From positions 358,598-422,597 of the forward strand of contig JXTC01000221.1 of NCBI GenBank assembly GCA_002914845.1: a DNA stretch of 64,000 bases, written 5' to 3'. A program made the position numbers and the translations under genes. The notes beneath the pieces were generated by a model. The model saw only the letters and a list, made by a program, of their open reading frames with translations, did no database searches and was not told where the DNA came from. Source of the stretch: Trema orientale (taxonomy: Eukaryota > Streptophyta > Magnoliopsida > Rosales > Cannabaceae). Of the stretch, positions 10,353 through 23,388 are shown in pieces (within the stretch, counting starts at the first letter, position 1; the number at the start of each line of letters is the position of its first letter).

Positions 10353-12403
10353 ACCTACAGTCACAGCCCCTGATTTTCATTGGTAAATTTTTTGGTACCT
10401 CGTACTAAGATTTCATTTCAGTTCTACTGTCAAGCTTTTACAAAGCTAAACAATCAATTTTGTTTCTGTTTCAGGGGTTTGGTGGCTTGTCACCATGCAG
10501 TTGAACTGTGCGATTTAAGCAGTTACTGAAATAATACTTGACGAGTGTTAAAAGAACCAGTGTTTCATTGACAACAGAAGGTTCACCAAAAGCATTGAAT
10601 TGGAGGTAGAAAAGGGCACAAATCGCCAGGGAGACGCGTAGGGAGATCTTATTCCCTTTCCCTTGGTTTGCATTCTCCTTCACTATCACTAACACATACT
10701 ATTGTATCTAAGACAATGAATATCTGAAAATTTCACCTCCAAAATGGAGGAGCCAAAATGCAATAACAAGTCTAATGTTTTGTTTTGCCTAAACATTGGC
10801 ATTAGCCACCAAAAGAAAAGCTTCTATCCTTTTATTTCTTCTTCGTAAGTGCCAAAATTGATGGTTGGAATGCTACCTTTGTCAATTGCTCTTAAAAGAA
10901 AATCAAGGCTCAAGGTGTTCACAGAACAAAACCAAGCAAATTTGGGACGTCTAACCATAGTCATAAAGCATTGAAAACAACCGCAAACATTATCTTGCAT
11001 CTGTCCATGTTTCAAATTCAATGAATATTCAATATCACCCTGCAATAGACGTATTTCATGTACATCTCTGTTCACAGGACGGTTCTAACTTCCAAGAGAA
11101 ACATGCTTTATAGAGCCCCAAAGAACAAAAACAAAAAAAGAATCTCACTAGAAAAAGAGAGCCAACAAAATCTAATGATACGACTTGGCCGTTTCATGCA
11201 AGAATCCAAGTTGAATTCTCATACGCTAATAGAATAAAACCATAAATTATAACAAAAACTAATTAGATATGAGGAGTTAAAAAAACGAATTAGATATGAG
11301 GAGGGAGTCTAAGAGAAGAACGTGCCTGGCACTCGTTTGTAACTGGGAAGACGGAGAAAGATCTTCGACTCCTAGCGGTTCTTTGATAAGTCGGCCCAAG
11401 GTGTAAAGTAGAGCAGGAAATTAGTTTTAAGGGAGAGGTAAAGGAAGATCCGTTTGTTATGCTGGATTAGATACCTTTTCAAGAACAAGAGTAAGGTGGG
11501 TGGCTTTGCCAATTATACCATTCGAATATACCATTATGCCTACGCTTTGCCACTACTACACACAACTGTGTAAAGCCTCCACAAACAAGTTAGACCCACC
11601 ACATTATAATTATATGACTTATGGCAGAGATATGTGTCATCTGAGTTTTCGTTAATCCCCATCTATACAAAAAGTGGGATGGGAATGGAATGGAAGGCTT
11701 AAAATTTATCCATTCATAAGAATAAAGATAAAATTTTGTCTACACACAAAAAAAATTGGTTTTAAGATTTCTAGATCTGCGCATATAACAATATGCCTTG
11801 TGAAGGTAGTGTATCCTTTTAGTATGAATTTATTGTTTCTCTTTTGTGAGAATTTACTATCTCACATAAATTTTATGATTTATCTTTTCAGAATTCCTAA
11901 GTTCCAAGAATTTAATACGCGTGAAGTAACATAAAAAAAGAAAAAATAAAATACTAAAAGAGGTTAATGGATGTTTGGTACTCATTATAAGAGGTATGTT
12001 ACCTAGATTGCTTAATATTAGCTACATGTTTTATCGTAAAGATATTTTTTTCAGTAGTTACTAATTGTAAAAAATAAATGACAAGTTTTTCTTCGAATTT
12101 CTACGGAATGTAATTTTTTCAAATCATGTTAATTTCTTCAAATCAAGCTGCAACAGCATTTAATATAGAAAAACTGATATTTCTGTAAAATTTTTTAATT
12201 AATTTGATTTAAATGGAATTTAAATGCAATTTAAACATCTCACACGCATTTTCCAAACATTTAAAAACCGATGTGGGACACAACTTAAAAGAATTTTTTT
12301 CATTTTATCCCCCGAATTATGTATATTCTCTCACTTTGGCCTCCGAACTATCACAAGTGGTATAAATGACACCTAAACCATAAAAGGCTCTTCTATCAGT
12401 ATG
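10353..12403. other. 3' flank of the hydrolase and intergenic DNA
   Basis: Probable 3' UTR to about 10750. A minus-strand frame at 10824-11075 (83 codons) has protein-like composition but no recognised motif and no partner exon, so it is not called. The region 11300-11660 is of mixed composition with no clear frame. A T/A-rich stretch follows to 12400. Confidence 0.45.
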
Positions 12404-12528
12404 TTTTTTTTTTTTTCTCCCAAAAAAAGATAGAGTTTAACTAATGACTTCTACTTATTACAAAGAAAGAAAAATAACTCACGCACTTTATGAGTCGAAC
12501 TCTCGACTTAGTACCCCACTGACTGGCA
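12404..12528 (-). mobile_element. SINE-like element, copy 1 (degraded)
   Basis: Read on the minus strand: a tRNA-like head with CAGTGGGGTACTAAG, a good box-B-like GAGTTCGACTC, then TTATTTTTCTTTCTTTGTAA and AAGTCATTAGTTAA, ending in an A/T-rich tail. The body aligns with the element at 32616-32754, which keeps a perfect box A. The head is decayed and no target duplication was found. The box A to box B layout is typical of tRNA-derived SINEs transcribed by RNA polymerase III. Confidence 0.6.
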
Positions 12529-13863
12529 ATTTGAACACGACCCGAAACCTGCACGTTTAATTGACACGCTTGACATAAAATTGACTCGAATTGACATGAT
12601 TAAATAAATTTTTTTTATTAAAAATATAATAAAATATTAAGTAATTACTTCGTAGAAAATACTTTTTAATGAATTTCTTGTAAATAAAATGAAAAATAAT
12701 ACACTAATAGGCTAATTTATCTTAATAAAGTAAAATTGAAGTGAAAAAATCAAGTAAATAAATAATTATAGTATCTAAAAATTTTGTTACGCATGACGCT
12801 GTCATTAAACAGATATATATCCTATATGTAACACGAAACTCACACGATATAAATGGGTTCACACGAAATAACACGAATTGTCAGCCTTGCCCATCCCCCG
12901 CCCGCCCCGCCATGTGACAAAAATTTGAAGGTTAATTTAGCAATTTAAAAACCACATACAATAAACAAAAGAGCGGGTTGTCAATCCTCAATCCACTCTC
13001 CCCACACCTGTATTAATAAACTATTTCATTACCAACTCGTCCATAATAAAGTTACATTTAAGTACATAAATCATTCAAAAAGAATGTACGTGTCTTCACA
13101 TACCCCTTCAACTAATACTAATATGGAGAAAATAAACAAATGGATGGTAATAAAGCCTCACTAAACTAAATTAAAATTGAAATTAATAAAAACATACGGA
13201 AAAAATCATCGGTTTCTTCTTCTAGTATCTACCAACAAAAAAGACTGGAGTTTTCATACAGATAGCCATAACCACTCGGTATTTTGTTCCGTCTCTCGAT
13301 TTCTGCTTAGATTCTCCATCTCTATGTCGCTGTTGTAAAATTATGTTGGGATTTTGTTATTATTGGGTGTATTAATCCGAAAACTTTGATCTTAAATATT
13401 TGATCTTGTATCACGCTTGGGATAAATAGCGTTTTTCTTCATTTTATTCTTTTCGACTTTTACATTTTTTTTTCAGAAAAAAATTGTATATGGTTTTTTT
13501 TTTTTTTTTAATAAATTGTATGTGGGTTTTAAATTAATAAATTAACCTTCAAAATTTGGTCACGTGAAGAACACATGACTTTTTCTGTTAGTTTAACCGA
13601 CGGAAGAGCATTCTTATGGTCGGAGCCCAAATGTACATAATTCGGAGGAAAACCTTTTTTTTTTTTTTTTTTTTTTTAAAACCAACTTAAAATTCCTTTT
13701 AACTTCATTTTTTATTTTTATTTTTTTTTCAGAGGACCTTTTAAATTTTAACTTCCAACTTTTTTTTTTTTTTTTAATCAACTTAACTTCTAACTTTGTA
13801 CAGATACAAGCTGTACAAATCAGCCCTACTCTCCCCCACCCAGACGGTCGGCTCAGAACTGCC
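12529..13863. other. Dispersed-repeat debris and PCC1 upstream region
   Basis: 12535-12900 has words such as ACCCGAAACCTGCACG and repeated ACACGA, which I associate with degenerate plant repeats, but I cannot assign a family. Poly-T tracts lie at 13496-13509, 13657-13677 and 13761-13775. The last 60 bp before 13864 are C-rich and are likely the PCC1 leader. Confidence 0.4.
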
Positions 13864-15519
13864 ATGGCTGCTATAGCCTATAACGTCGCGGACGGCCCAA
13901 ACCAATGGGAATTTAGTTGGTTAGTTTGTTTGTCTTCTCTCCCTAAATTACATTTCTTACCTCTGAATCTTTCTTTTTTCCATTATATGCGAGATACAAT
14001 AATGGGTTTGATTCAAATTATAGATAAACATATATATATATTTATTTATTTACCTCTTTTCTTTGGTTGTGCTGTTATTCACTTTTCCTAGTTAGCTTAT
14101 TGGATTCTTTTAGGTATTTTCATACACCCTTCTTTTTTTTTTTCCCCATTTGGGTGAAATGGGGCAAGCTTTTGGTTATGTTGGTTATAGAATTGGAAGT
14201 CATGGGGTACTTTTATATCCCTTTAAAATTGCTTAGAATAGTGTAATTGCTTTGTATATATAATGCCCCAAAAAAAATCTGTTTCTGTTCGGTTTATATG
14301 CTAAGTATCATCGTGTGAGTTCTGGGGTTGCGCTTAATTTTGGTGTTTGGAAATTTTTGGAATATCTTTCTTTGGATTTTTCTAGTTCTTCAGAAAGTGA
14401 TGTATTACGTACTTGTGTTGTTAATGCTTTGCATTTGCAATGAAAATTGCGGTCGTGTAATTTTCAAGTTAGTAAATTAGAAATTGTTAGTATTTTCTGA
14501 AGACTGAACTTGCATATGGACTGAGATCATTCTAGATATCTTCAAGAATGAACTTGGATAAGATATGGAAACAACCTAATCAAAGTTTCTTCAGTGATTT
14601 TCCTTTTTGTGAGTGACCGCAAGTTTTGTATTTCTCAAGTCTGCAATCTCAAACTCAAATAAGTGGGCTTGTGGTATTTTTGGATATCCAAAATATTTGG
14701 TGTGTAAGTGTTACTTGGGGAAAGAATGAGGTTTCTTTGATTCAGTTTTATTGTTTACCATCTATTGCCTTTATGAACTTATTTCCTTGGAATGAAAAGA
14801 CTAAGATTTGCTCCTGTGGCTGTTGTTATGAAATGAAACTTTTTCTGCAGTGACTTGGAAGTCGATTATGAGTCCGAGGAGAATGCTTCAATAGTCTATG
14901 CTGCATTAGCAGTTGATAAGGAGGTAACTCATCATGCTACTCAACTAATCTTTTGTTAGTAACTTGACCCATAAAATTCGTCTTCTAATTGCAGTTGCAG
15001 CCGGACAAAGTGAAAAGGCATATGTCGGTGTCTGACGGAAAGCTTTCAGTGTAAGCAACTGTTGTAGGAAATTTCAAAAAGAAAGTTGGAAACCATCCTA
15101 AACAATCACATGATTGTGTTTTCTGTAATTATAATTTTTCCTTCCTGTTAGGGTGCAGTGAAGAATGCCTCATTTAGTTGAGTTATAAGGATCATCTAGT
15201 ATGTTTGCTAGTATAATATTTCATGGTAGGAAGCACCTATGAGTTTCATTTGTCACCAAAATTGAACAGTTCGTAAGTTATGTCGATTAATAAGCTTTCA
15301 GTTTGATAATTTTGGTGCTTTTTTCTCATATACTCTGCTCGTGCCGTGAAGAGTAACTCACATCTTCCATATTCTGCCTTTTCCCTTTTCCATTTTTTAT
15401 ACAGGCATTTTGAGGCGGTTGAAGCACGATTTCTTCGTGCATCATACAGTGCTTTTGTTGACGTCCTGATCCTCGCCACAAAAACAATTGAAGAATTGGG
15501 AAAAGGAATGGAATTGTAA
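13864..15519 (+). CDS. PCC1: KEOPS complex subunit Pcc1, 4 exons
   Basis: Exons 13864-13919, 14851-14923, 14995-15050 and 15405-15519 join in frame to 99 residues. The core has the Pcc1/LAGE3 signature order: CDLEVDYESEENASIVYAAL, then AVDKELQPDKVKR, a strand pair MSVSDGKLSVHFEA, and a helix RFLRASYSAFVDVLILATKT. Length suits this family of small dimerisation subunits. Pcc1 bridges two Kae1 protomers in KEOPS, which makes the N6-threonylcarbamoyl-adenosine of ANN-decoding tRNAs. The first intron is long (931 bp) and begins 56 nt into the coding sequence, so the N-terminal 18 residues are the least certain part, although the split Cys codon restores the conserved CD at the junction. It converges on the ABI-like gene about 1.1 kb away. 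Confidence 0.93.
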
Positions 15520-16609
15520 CAAGGAATGAAAGGACAATATATCATTTTCTAGGCTGAATCTTACATGGAATGAGCTGTAACCCGAATCAAAAATTGGTGT
15601 TTCTGGATCTGTTTGCTTTTATAAACCATGGATTCTAGTTTTATTCGATAGCTTTTGTTTCCCCTGCTGGCTTCTTACTCTTTTATCATATATGCTTATG
15701 CTTCCCAATAGGTTAAACTCTTATGATGACCATCTTTGGAAAAGAGTCTTCTTAGAAACATGAACAAGTCACGAAAAGCATTGTTTTTGATCTCTTAGAA
15801 ATGATGAGGACTATCATTTCGCCTTTTGGAATTTTAATGATTCGAGCTTGTGGAGAAAGGGTACTTATACACTAAAACATGGATTTGATGGTTGTCTTCC
15901 TTAATGAATATATTAAATGATGACGCGTGGAATTGCAATGACAAAGTATGCATGTAAAGCAGTTTGACAGTCTACATCCAATTTCCTCAAGAACAAGAAA
16001 GTGAAAGAAACATAAACTAGTATATTTAAACAGATTTTTTGGATAGGTCTGTTTTAAGGGACCACTTTCACTTTCAAGCATTAGAGGTTAAAGTTGGTAG
16101 AAATAGTAAACTAGTTTAGTTGGTGAATTGACTGATTGAAATTTGAGGTTGACTTCTTTATTAGGAAAAGATACATCGAGAATGAAATTTTCCAAGAGAG
16201 TAGGTTTCCATCTTGGGTATGGAATCCAAAGATAACAACTGCATTATTCAGGCGTTAGTATATAGAATTGAACTTGTTAAGGCAGGAGCTAGAAATTGTA
16301 GTCTCTTTAACATGGCATCAGTGACTTTAAAATTATGAATGCTTTTGGTTATAAATGAAATTTAAACATACAGAAGTTCAACAGCTACATTATAACTATG
16401 AAAAATAAAAGGCACATTAATGAAGATAAATATATAATGATACATGATAATGTCAAACCTAAAGAAAAGAACTTACATTATATAAATTATATCAACCGGT
16501 AAAAAAGGAAAAAAGAATAGTACAAGATGTGTATGAAGGGTAAAGCTGATAGCAAAATTCAGCAGTAATTCCCTGCTTCTTTGGCTTCCTTTCACCACTC
16601 TCTATTTTC
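15520..16609. other. Intergenic DNA between convergent PCC1 and ABIL genes
   Basis: Holds the 3' UTRs of both genes and unremarkable AT-rich DNA. No further gene or repeat recognised. Confidence 0.5.
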
Positions 16610-18684
16610 TCAGTATTCATCTAAATAAGTGTATAGCATGTCGTCTTTCTTCGACTTGCGTCGACTAAGCAAGGCCTTGAGGAGACGTTTACTTTTGCTG
16701 GGATATTGTTCAATATCTTTGCCATTTTCCTTGTCAGCATGTAACCTCATTGAAGCTGATTTCCGAGGCTCCGAAGGGTACTAAACATGTATAAGAGACT
16801 CATAGCTCAGTTTACGAGTATCCATATAGGAGAGGGAAAAGAAATTTACAGAAAAATGAGAGAAGGAAGCATTCAAGTTTTTCTAAATTGTGACCTCTCA
16901 TAATCATATTCCACAAGATTTGCGAGAAATTATCCAATCTTACCCGCCTTCTTGCATTGGAAGGATTTGGAGTGGTTGGCCGACTTGAGTTGGGGGTAGT
17001 AGGTCGACTTGAGTTTGGTGTTGTTGGTCTACTTGAGAGAGATCCAGAACGCAAAAGTGGAAACCGATGAGGTGAAACTGTTCGCTTATCTGAGTTACAA
17101 GCAAATATCACTATCAGAAAATTACTGAAAGAGGCCAGAAACAGAGAGAATGAGAGACATCTATTCAACAACAACAAAGACCTATATCTTTCTTAGGCAT
17201 GGTGGAAGTAAAAGAAAAAACTGCAGGTCTCTGAGAAGTTTGTGGAGCGGGAGATGGGGAGCATCCTCTACTGCATGAAATAAGACACTATTATCGCAAC
17301 AATGGTCATGGTGCGGAAAATTTAAATTGGCCGATCAATTTACTTGAACATCAACTTTACCTGACTGTGTTTGTTGGGGTTTCTCTAATTGTAGCTCGAA
17401 CAGCTTCATGAACCCAATTAGATTACAAAAAGGACCAAATAATGTTATTCTCACCCATCTCAGATGCAATGAAACAAAATAGAAGATGAAAAAAGAGCTA
17501 CCATTTCTAAATTGATGCCAGTCATCTTCATCATCCAGGCTGCATCCCTGGTATTTTGATTTAGCGCGATTGGCACCATTCATGGTCTCACCAACTGAAC
17601 ATGAATAAGGTAACATAGAGATTTACAACTTCATTATAAAGAAAGATGCTAAGAAACTCAAATTGGTATGAATACTTCTATTAAAGAACATAAAAGAGAA
17701 GTATGTCATTACCTGGCAAGATGTACCGCTTGTGGTACTTTGGAGTGTTTATCACCAGTGACTGTTGAGTGAGACCCTCATGATCAATATATTCTTGGCA
17801 TGTTCTTAGCCTCTAATACACGACATGAAAATACAAACTTAAGCCTCTAAAATTTTGGACATTTTAGGTGGAGTGCATAGTAAAGACAAATGCTGCAGAT
17901 TTTCCACAATTAGCATATCTGCCGTATCTATTAAACTTACAGATTAGCTATAGATCATAGTTCAGGTATAGCTAATTGATCAGAGCTCACCTGTTCAATG
18001 CAGGATACCCGAAGTTCTGTTCCAGAAACTTCATCCACCTTTTCATCCAAGAGATCATTAACCTTATAACTCACAGAACCCAGATGATCCACTGTATTTA
18101 CTAGTGCTTTAATGGCATAATCTTTCAACGTCTCCACCACCCTGCATACAATAAAGGCAAATTTTTTTGTAATCTGTTACTTAAAACTAACAACGGTAGA
18201 AGGGAATACTGGCAGGAACAAAAGTTTATTGACTCAAAGATACTCACATCTGTTTTTGGTCATCATTTGTGTAAGATAGTTCAAAATACTCAGCAGCTGA
18301 GTATAATTGTGATCTCAAATTCTTCAAATCCTGAAAATACGTTGGCCATTACAGAACGACATTAAAGAACCAAAGTTTAGGAACCTGATTGAAGAAGTTA
18401 CAAAAGTTCCGTGAAATGATATTCAAACCAAGTCCTGTGAAACTAAAAAAATGAATTAAAATTCTAATCTTTGACTTTGTGGTAAACTAAAAACCAAGAC
18501 ATGCACTTCCATGAAAACTGTAAGTCAACAGTTTGAGTCATAACTCATAACACATCAAGTTTAACAAGAGGTGCAATAGTACCCGAAGACTATCCGAAAA
18601 AAGCAAGCTCTGATGCATAGAAACCTCATCAAAATTGGATGCTTCTCGAGGAATGGGCCGAGTAGTTGTTGCCATGGTGCCCAT
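16610..18684 (-). CDS. ABIL2/ABIL3: ABI-like (Abl interactor-like) subunit of the WAVE/SCAR complex, 9 exons
   Basis: Exons in transcription order: 18684-18583, 18330-18248, 18141-17991, 17812-17713, 17594-17502, 17403-17361, 17270-17182, 17089-16944, 16780-16610; 325 residues. The first ~170 residues have the plant ABIL signature: [29 protein letters not shown], the long helix [37 protein letters not shown] and [12 protein letters not shown] conserved segment [10 protein letters not shown] follows, then a Ser/Pro/Thr-rich linker with three near-perfect RPTTPNSS units (about 241-263) and a basic tail ending [23 protein letters not shown] subunits join SCAR/WAVE, BRICK1, NAP1 and PIR/SRA1 to activate Arp2/3 actin nucleation. 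A second in-frame ATG lies three codons in. A 5' UTR intron probably ends at 18715/18716 (acceptor TTGCAG on the minus strand). Confidence 0.93.
16968..17036 (-). repeat. Coding 24-bp minisatellite, RPTTPNSS x3
   Basis: Three tandem 24-nt units in exon 8 of the ABI-like gene encode SSRPTTPN repeats. The units differ mainly at synonymous positions, so the repeat is not brand new and the peptide pattern has been kept. Confidence 0.85.
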
Positions 18685-19990
18685 GAACTGCAGAATGCTA
18701 AGTAAGAATTATCTCCTGCAAAATTTCAGATTATCAACTTCATAACCATCAAAGAAGAGAATGAGGGGATCAAACGAGTAAAAATAGCATTAGCCTTGCG
18801 AATGAAGTTCTTTAACCTCAAAAATTAAAGCCTTTTCTTCTATTTGAAACTTAAACTCAGAGACTCATGAAAAGTATATGACAAATCCGAACTAAACAGC
18901 CACCATGCGTGTCTGCGTGGTGTGTGGCGATAGAAGTGTTCTCCTTTAAAAGATAATAAGAAAAATAAGAAAAATAAGAAATAAAGAACAGGTAGTGCTG
19001 GCCACGTTTCTGATACAATACCAGACATCAACATATTAATAATTAAAAATAGAAAACCATGGGTAATTGTTATTCCATACTTCTGTAACCACTGCATAAA
19101 AAGAGCGTTTTGTCTGAATCTTCACTAATACTCAAAATTGTAAACAAATTGGAAGAAACCCACATAAAGTAAATAACACCCCAATCCTTAAAAACATCAA
19201 AAGCTGTAAAATTTAAATGCCCTCTTTTTGATTGCCAAGATAAACGAATGGGAATTTCTTTCCTTCCCATAAAGACAATTGAGGAAAATGAAAAGCCATT
19301 CTTATGTCCTATATGCTTGTTCGTTTATTCAAAAGTTAAAAAACTAGTCCCACCTCAACTAAACAAAATGAAAGTCAGTCACATTGCCTCACTTGGCGAG
19401 CTATATTCTATTCTCAATAACATTTTTTTCTCGTCTTTTCCCGCACGGTTTCTCGTCAACCAAACAGAGATAACAGAAATCCCAACTGGGTACAAGGCAA
19501 AAGAATCAAAATTTTCCGAACCTGGTATTCTCTCTTGTAAATTCTCGTTATGCAACTGGAAAGAAGGCCAAGAGCGACATAACCCACATCCCAGTTCTTG
19601 CTCTGGAGCATGAAATTTGAAACCCAAATGGCTATGGTGAGCCAAATAGCACATAAATAGGCCACTACTGTGATGGTGACTAATGCTGTTTTTGTATAAA
19701 ATTTTGACTAAACAAAGGAAGAAAAAAAAACAAGCAAACAAAAACAACCCTAGTAATGAGTCTATGGTTCGGAATATACTTTAAAGCTCGCAAAGAGAGA
19801 GAAAGGAGGAACAAATACGACCATTAAAATAGCAAGCAAGCAAAGCAAGTCGGCATAGTCAAGGGAATCCTGGGCATTGTGTCTGTGTATTTATTCTTAG
19901 TAAGAGGGCAAAAAGTTTGTACCTCTAAAAATCAAAAGGCACAGCTTAAAAAAATGGGAGAAAAAAGAAAGAAAAGAAAAAGAAAAAGAA
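18685..19990. other. 5' region of the ABIL gene
   Basis: Likely 5' UTR intron and promoter. The overlapping frames at 19248-19747 on both strands have no recognisable protein and are treated as chance. A purine-rich A/G run at about 19963-19993, a CT-rich run on the coding strand, may mark the leader or core promoter. Confidence 0.4.
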
Positions 19991-22000
19991 AAATGTTCAT
20001 CACTGCCCAAGTGTGAGTTTCCTCGCATCATTGCCATTTATGTGGGACCCATTTCCTTATTTTCTTGTTTGATGGGGTCCCATAGCGCCCTATGCGCTGC
20101 AGATTAGTCGATAATGGTAAATTTTTATTTTATTTTTTTAAGTTTTGTGTTCCTCAAACACTTTGATCAGTTCTTTTATTGGGTCTCTTTCTCTCTTTAG
20201 TCTCTCTCCACTTGGAAGGCAGAGGTGGACTATGATGGTTTGTCTTGCCTGTTACTTATAATTAGTGGCTCTCTCCCACTTGGGTACCACATCTCCCAAA
20301 AAAAAATAATAATAATAAGCATTTGCTCTGATGTTTGGATCTTTTTGCTTTTAGGATAATGTTTTTCATTTCCCTAATGGATAAACCTTTTTTCTTATCA
20401 CATAGCTTCTTGTACACCTATAATTGTATACTCTATTTGAACATAAGTTGTCATCTATATTGGAACTTATTTTGGTACCCAAAAATGTGGTCACACTTTG
20501 GCACTTGTTATTTTGGGGAGAGGAAAATGATATAGTGTTTAGTGGGTTTTCATCTGAACTGTTGGCTTTAATGACCCAAGAACTACGGTAATGATGGAAT
20601 GGCATTTTCACCAAAAAAAAAAAAAAAAATACAAGATTTGAGCCATTAAAATGTATCGTATCAGACTCTTCGCGTCCTTGGAAGGCACGCGAGGCTGGTA
20701 CAATAGTGGTACTTTCTGAGCTCCGCCCTTCAATCCTACGCGCCAATCCAAAGAGTGTCATGCAATAAAACAACATCTTCCCATCAAAAAGTGCCTATAG
20801 TTTATACTCTATAATGCCATATGTAATTGTTCTTCTTTTTCTTTTTTTTTTCCTCCTCTAATCCGGAAAAAATTCACTACTAATTATCATGTAACTGCTC
20901 AACATCACTATGTTAGTTTTTTCTTATTTTTCTTTTTATATAAAGTTCATAGTAGCACTCAATCAATTAATCAATGACTTCATATCAAACAATATCACAC
21001 TACAAGAATATATAACAATTCTTGATAAATAATTGTCCAATTACATTTGCCGATTGTTGTGATCACAAACATTAGTAATTTGTATTGAACTTGTCGTTAT
21101 AACTAGGTGCAAAAATTACCTGAAAACTCAACAATCACTAATGTTAGTAATTCGTATTAAACTTGTGGTTATAACTAGTAGGTGCAAAAATTACCTGAAA
21201 ACTTGATTCGTTCGTCTGACCCAACAAAAATCGCCCAAATACTTCTCTAGCCCGAAAGACTCAAAAATTTAGGGTTCAAACTGAACTGAATTACTTTCGT
21301 TCGGCTATGGGTTACACGTTACCCAAACTTGAAATCTTAATTTTAATAATAAAAAAATAAACTAGTTGCAATTAAACATTTATTACACTTAATTAATCTA
21401 AAAATAGCCCAAATTATAACTAATACAATAAAAAGCCCTTAAAATATCATCAGCTTAAGTAGTCTTTCCACTCTTAAGCACATAGGCCCAATGCTGTCAA
21501 ACACAAACCCGATATAACCCATCCGAAAATTCGAACTCAAAAAAGAAAGGGGGAGGGGAAGAAATTCAATTGAGTCAGTTTCGATTCTCATTTCCTTCGA
21601 ATTTGAACCCAAAAACCCGCTTAACTTGCACCTCTAATAGTTAGCATTGGATTTGTGGGCGGATGGAGAAAAGTGGAAAGAGAGGTAAAATCTTCTGTTT
21701 AGCAAAAAAGATTGTGGGAGTGAGAGGAGAAGTGGAAAGATTATAAATCTAGTTAGGCTCATTGTTTTGGATTATTAGATGGATTTGAGCTCTTCTTGCT
21801 CATTTTTATACAATAACAAAATTCTCCTTTTAAAAAATGATAAAAAAGATAATATAAGAATATTATAAATTAAGAGTTCTTTGTGGTTCTAACTAAAATC
21901 CATCGTACCAAACAATTGAAGTGATTGTCACTCTCATTTCCCTTATTCATATTTCCTTCCTTTCTAAAATCTTCACATTTCTACTCTTTTTGGTCCTATA
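19991..22000. other. Intergenic DNA
   Basis: AT-rich. Contains the short tandem duplication at 21072-21215. The stretch 21220-21640 has words such as AACCCGATATAACCC that resemble repeat debris. No gene recognised. Confidence 0.4.
21072..21215. repeat. 72-76-bp tandem duplication
   Basis: The segment from TTAGTAATTTGTATTGAACT to GCAAAAATTACCTGAAAACT (21072-21128) recurs at 21144-21203 with a few substitutions and a 4-base insertion. Confidence 0.8.
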
Positions 22001-22005
22001 GAATA

Positions 22006-23388
22006 TGAAAGATCTGCTTTGTTAAATATTACTAAATAATTAATTAATTGATTAAATTAATAATTAATTAATTATGTTGTAACATGCGGATAAAATGTGT
22101 TATAACAACGAGTGCATATGTTGTAACAGAACATAAAAAATAAAGAGATGAACACAAGACTTTTTTAACGTGGTTCGGACCTCTCCTATTCTACGGGGCC
22201 ACGCCCAGAGATTAAACAAATTAGTAAAGTATCAAGATTACAAACACCAATTGACTAACGCAATAAAAGACTCCCTCTTTTCAATTGTCGCAAAGTGTTG
22301 TAACAACTCCACCAATCTTGTTTAGCGAGTCCCCTCATCTTGTTGATCCTTCACACGTGAACTCCCTTCACTGGTCCAGATCTATCTCCTCCCGAAGACG
22401 TGTTGCTCTTCCTCCCGAAGAACAAGATACACTCAAACAAAGTACCTAGAAAACCTTAAAGTTCTTTAAGTCTCACAATGGCAATAGAACAAACTCTATG
22501 CCTTACGTAAAAGCTCTCTCAAAGAGTATTTTCTCTCAAAATGAAGTGCATACCAATCCCTTGGACTTGGTGAGCTTTTATAGATGAATTTTCAGCCCTA
22601 ATTTCGTGCTCCCTTAGTGTGAATAGGCTGAAAATAAGAAAGGAATAATTTGCCACAAAATCTGTTGTAATTTCTTATTTGGACAGTCTGAAATCTGTTG
22701 CAACAGCTTTCATGAATTGTCCCTAAAAAGTGTCCAGGTGTATTGAGAGAAGTTCTTCATGATTTTGGCTCTGAAATCACTCTTTTATACCTGTAAAATC
22801 TTTCCTCAAAGACAAAGATTGATTTCACAATTGATTAGAGTCAATCAAAATCAAATAAGAAAACTTTCCATAAACAGCATAATCTGTTGCAACAGATTTT
22901 GCCTGAAAATCCTGACAGCTCATAAAATTAATTACATTAATTTAATGAGGACATATTCTGCACCATAATGGACGAAATATTATCTTGATTCTGCTTATAC
23001 ACCTGTAAAAAATCATTATCCAAGATTTGAGATAATAAAGAGCAAGAATCAAGCTAAAAATGGAAACTTAATCAAGAAAAAATGAGATAAAATATCTCAA
23101 TCAATTAGGCCTAGCTTAGTCACGAAATTCCACCGGAAATAATCCCTATCAACCTTCTAGAAACGTTTAATATGGAAAATTAGGACAAATGATGCAAGAA
23201 CAAAAAGTTTCCAAAATTAGATTTTCGGCCTGTGTAAATCCGTTGCGAATAATCCTGTAAATCTGTTGCAACAAGTGTTTTACAACATCAGCAGACCTGT
23301 TGCAACAACTTGTTAGTTATTTCACAACAACTTGTTTATTGTTTTTACTAATTGTTTGCCAACACTGGCAAACACTTTGTACCTAACA
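22006..23388 (+). mobile_element. Solo LTR, copy 1 (1383 bp), with 5-bp target duplication
   Basis: Begins TGAAAGATCTG and ends CCTAACA, so it has TG...CA ends. It is flanked on both sides by GAATA (22001-22005 and 23389-23393), a perfect 5-bp target-site duplication as made by LTR retrotransposon integrases. It contains AACGTGGTTCGGACC and a GGGGCCACGC block near 22170-22210, a pattern I associate with Ty1/copia-type LTRs. No gag or pol is present between the ends, so it is a solo LTR left by unequal recombination. A related copy in the same orientation is at 36586-37988. Confidence 0.88.

Noticed and set aside
10824-11075. 83-codon minus-strand frame downstream of the hydrolase
   Set aside because: Composition is protein-like, but no family, splice partner or promoter is recognisable; noted only in the region description.
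13614-13865. 83-codon minus-strand frame opposite the PCC1 start
   Set aside because: Lys-rich translation of poly-T tracts; low complexity.
15246-15545. 99-codon minus-strand frame over PCC1 exon 4
   Set aside because: Shadow of the PCC1 exon, which is confirmed by conserved residues and splice phases.
19248-19747. Overlapping 121-122-codon frames on both strands upstream of the ABIL gene
   Set aside because: No recognisable motif, no splice partners in frame, and the position fits the 5' UTR intron/promoter of ABIL. Two overlapping frames on opposite strands are easily due to chance here.
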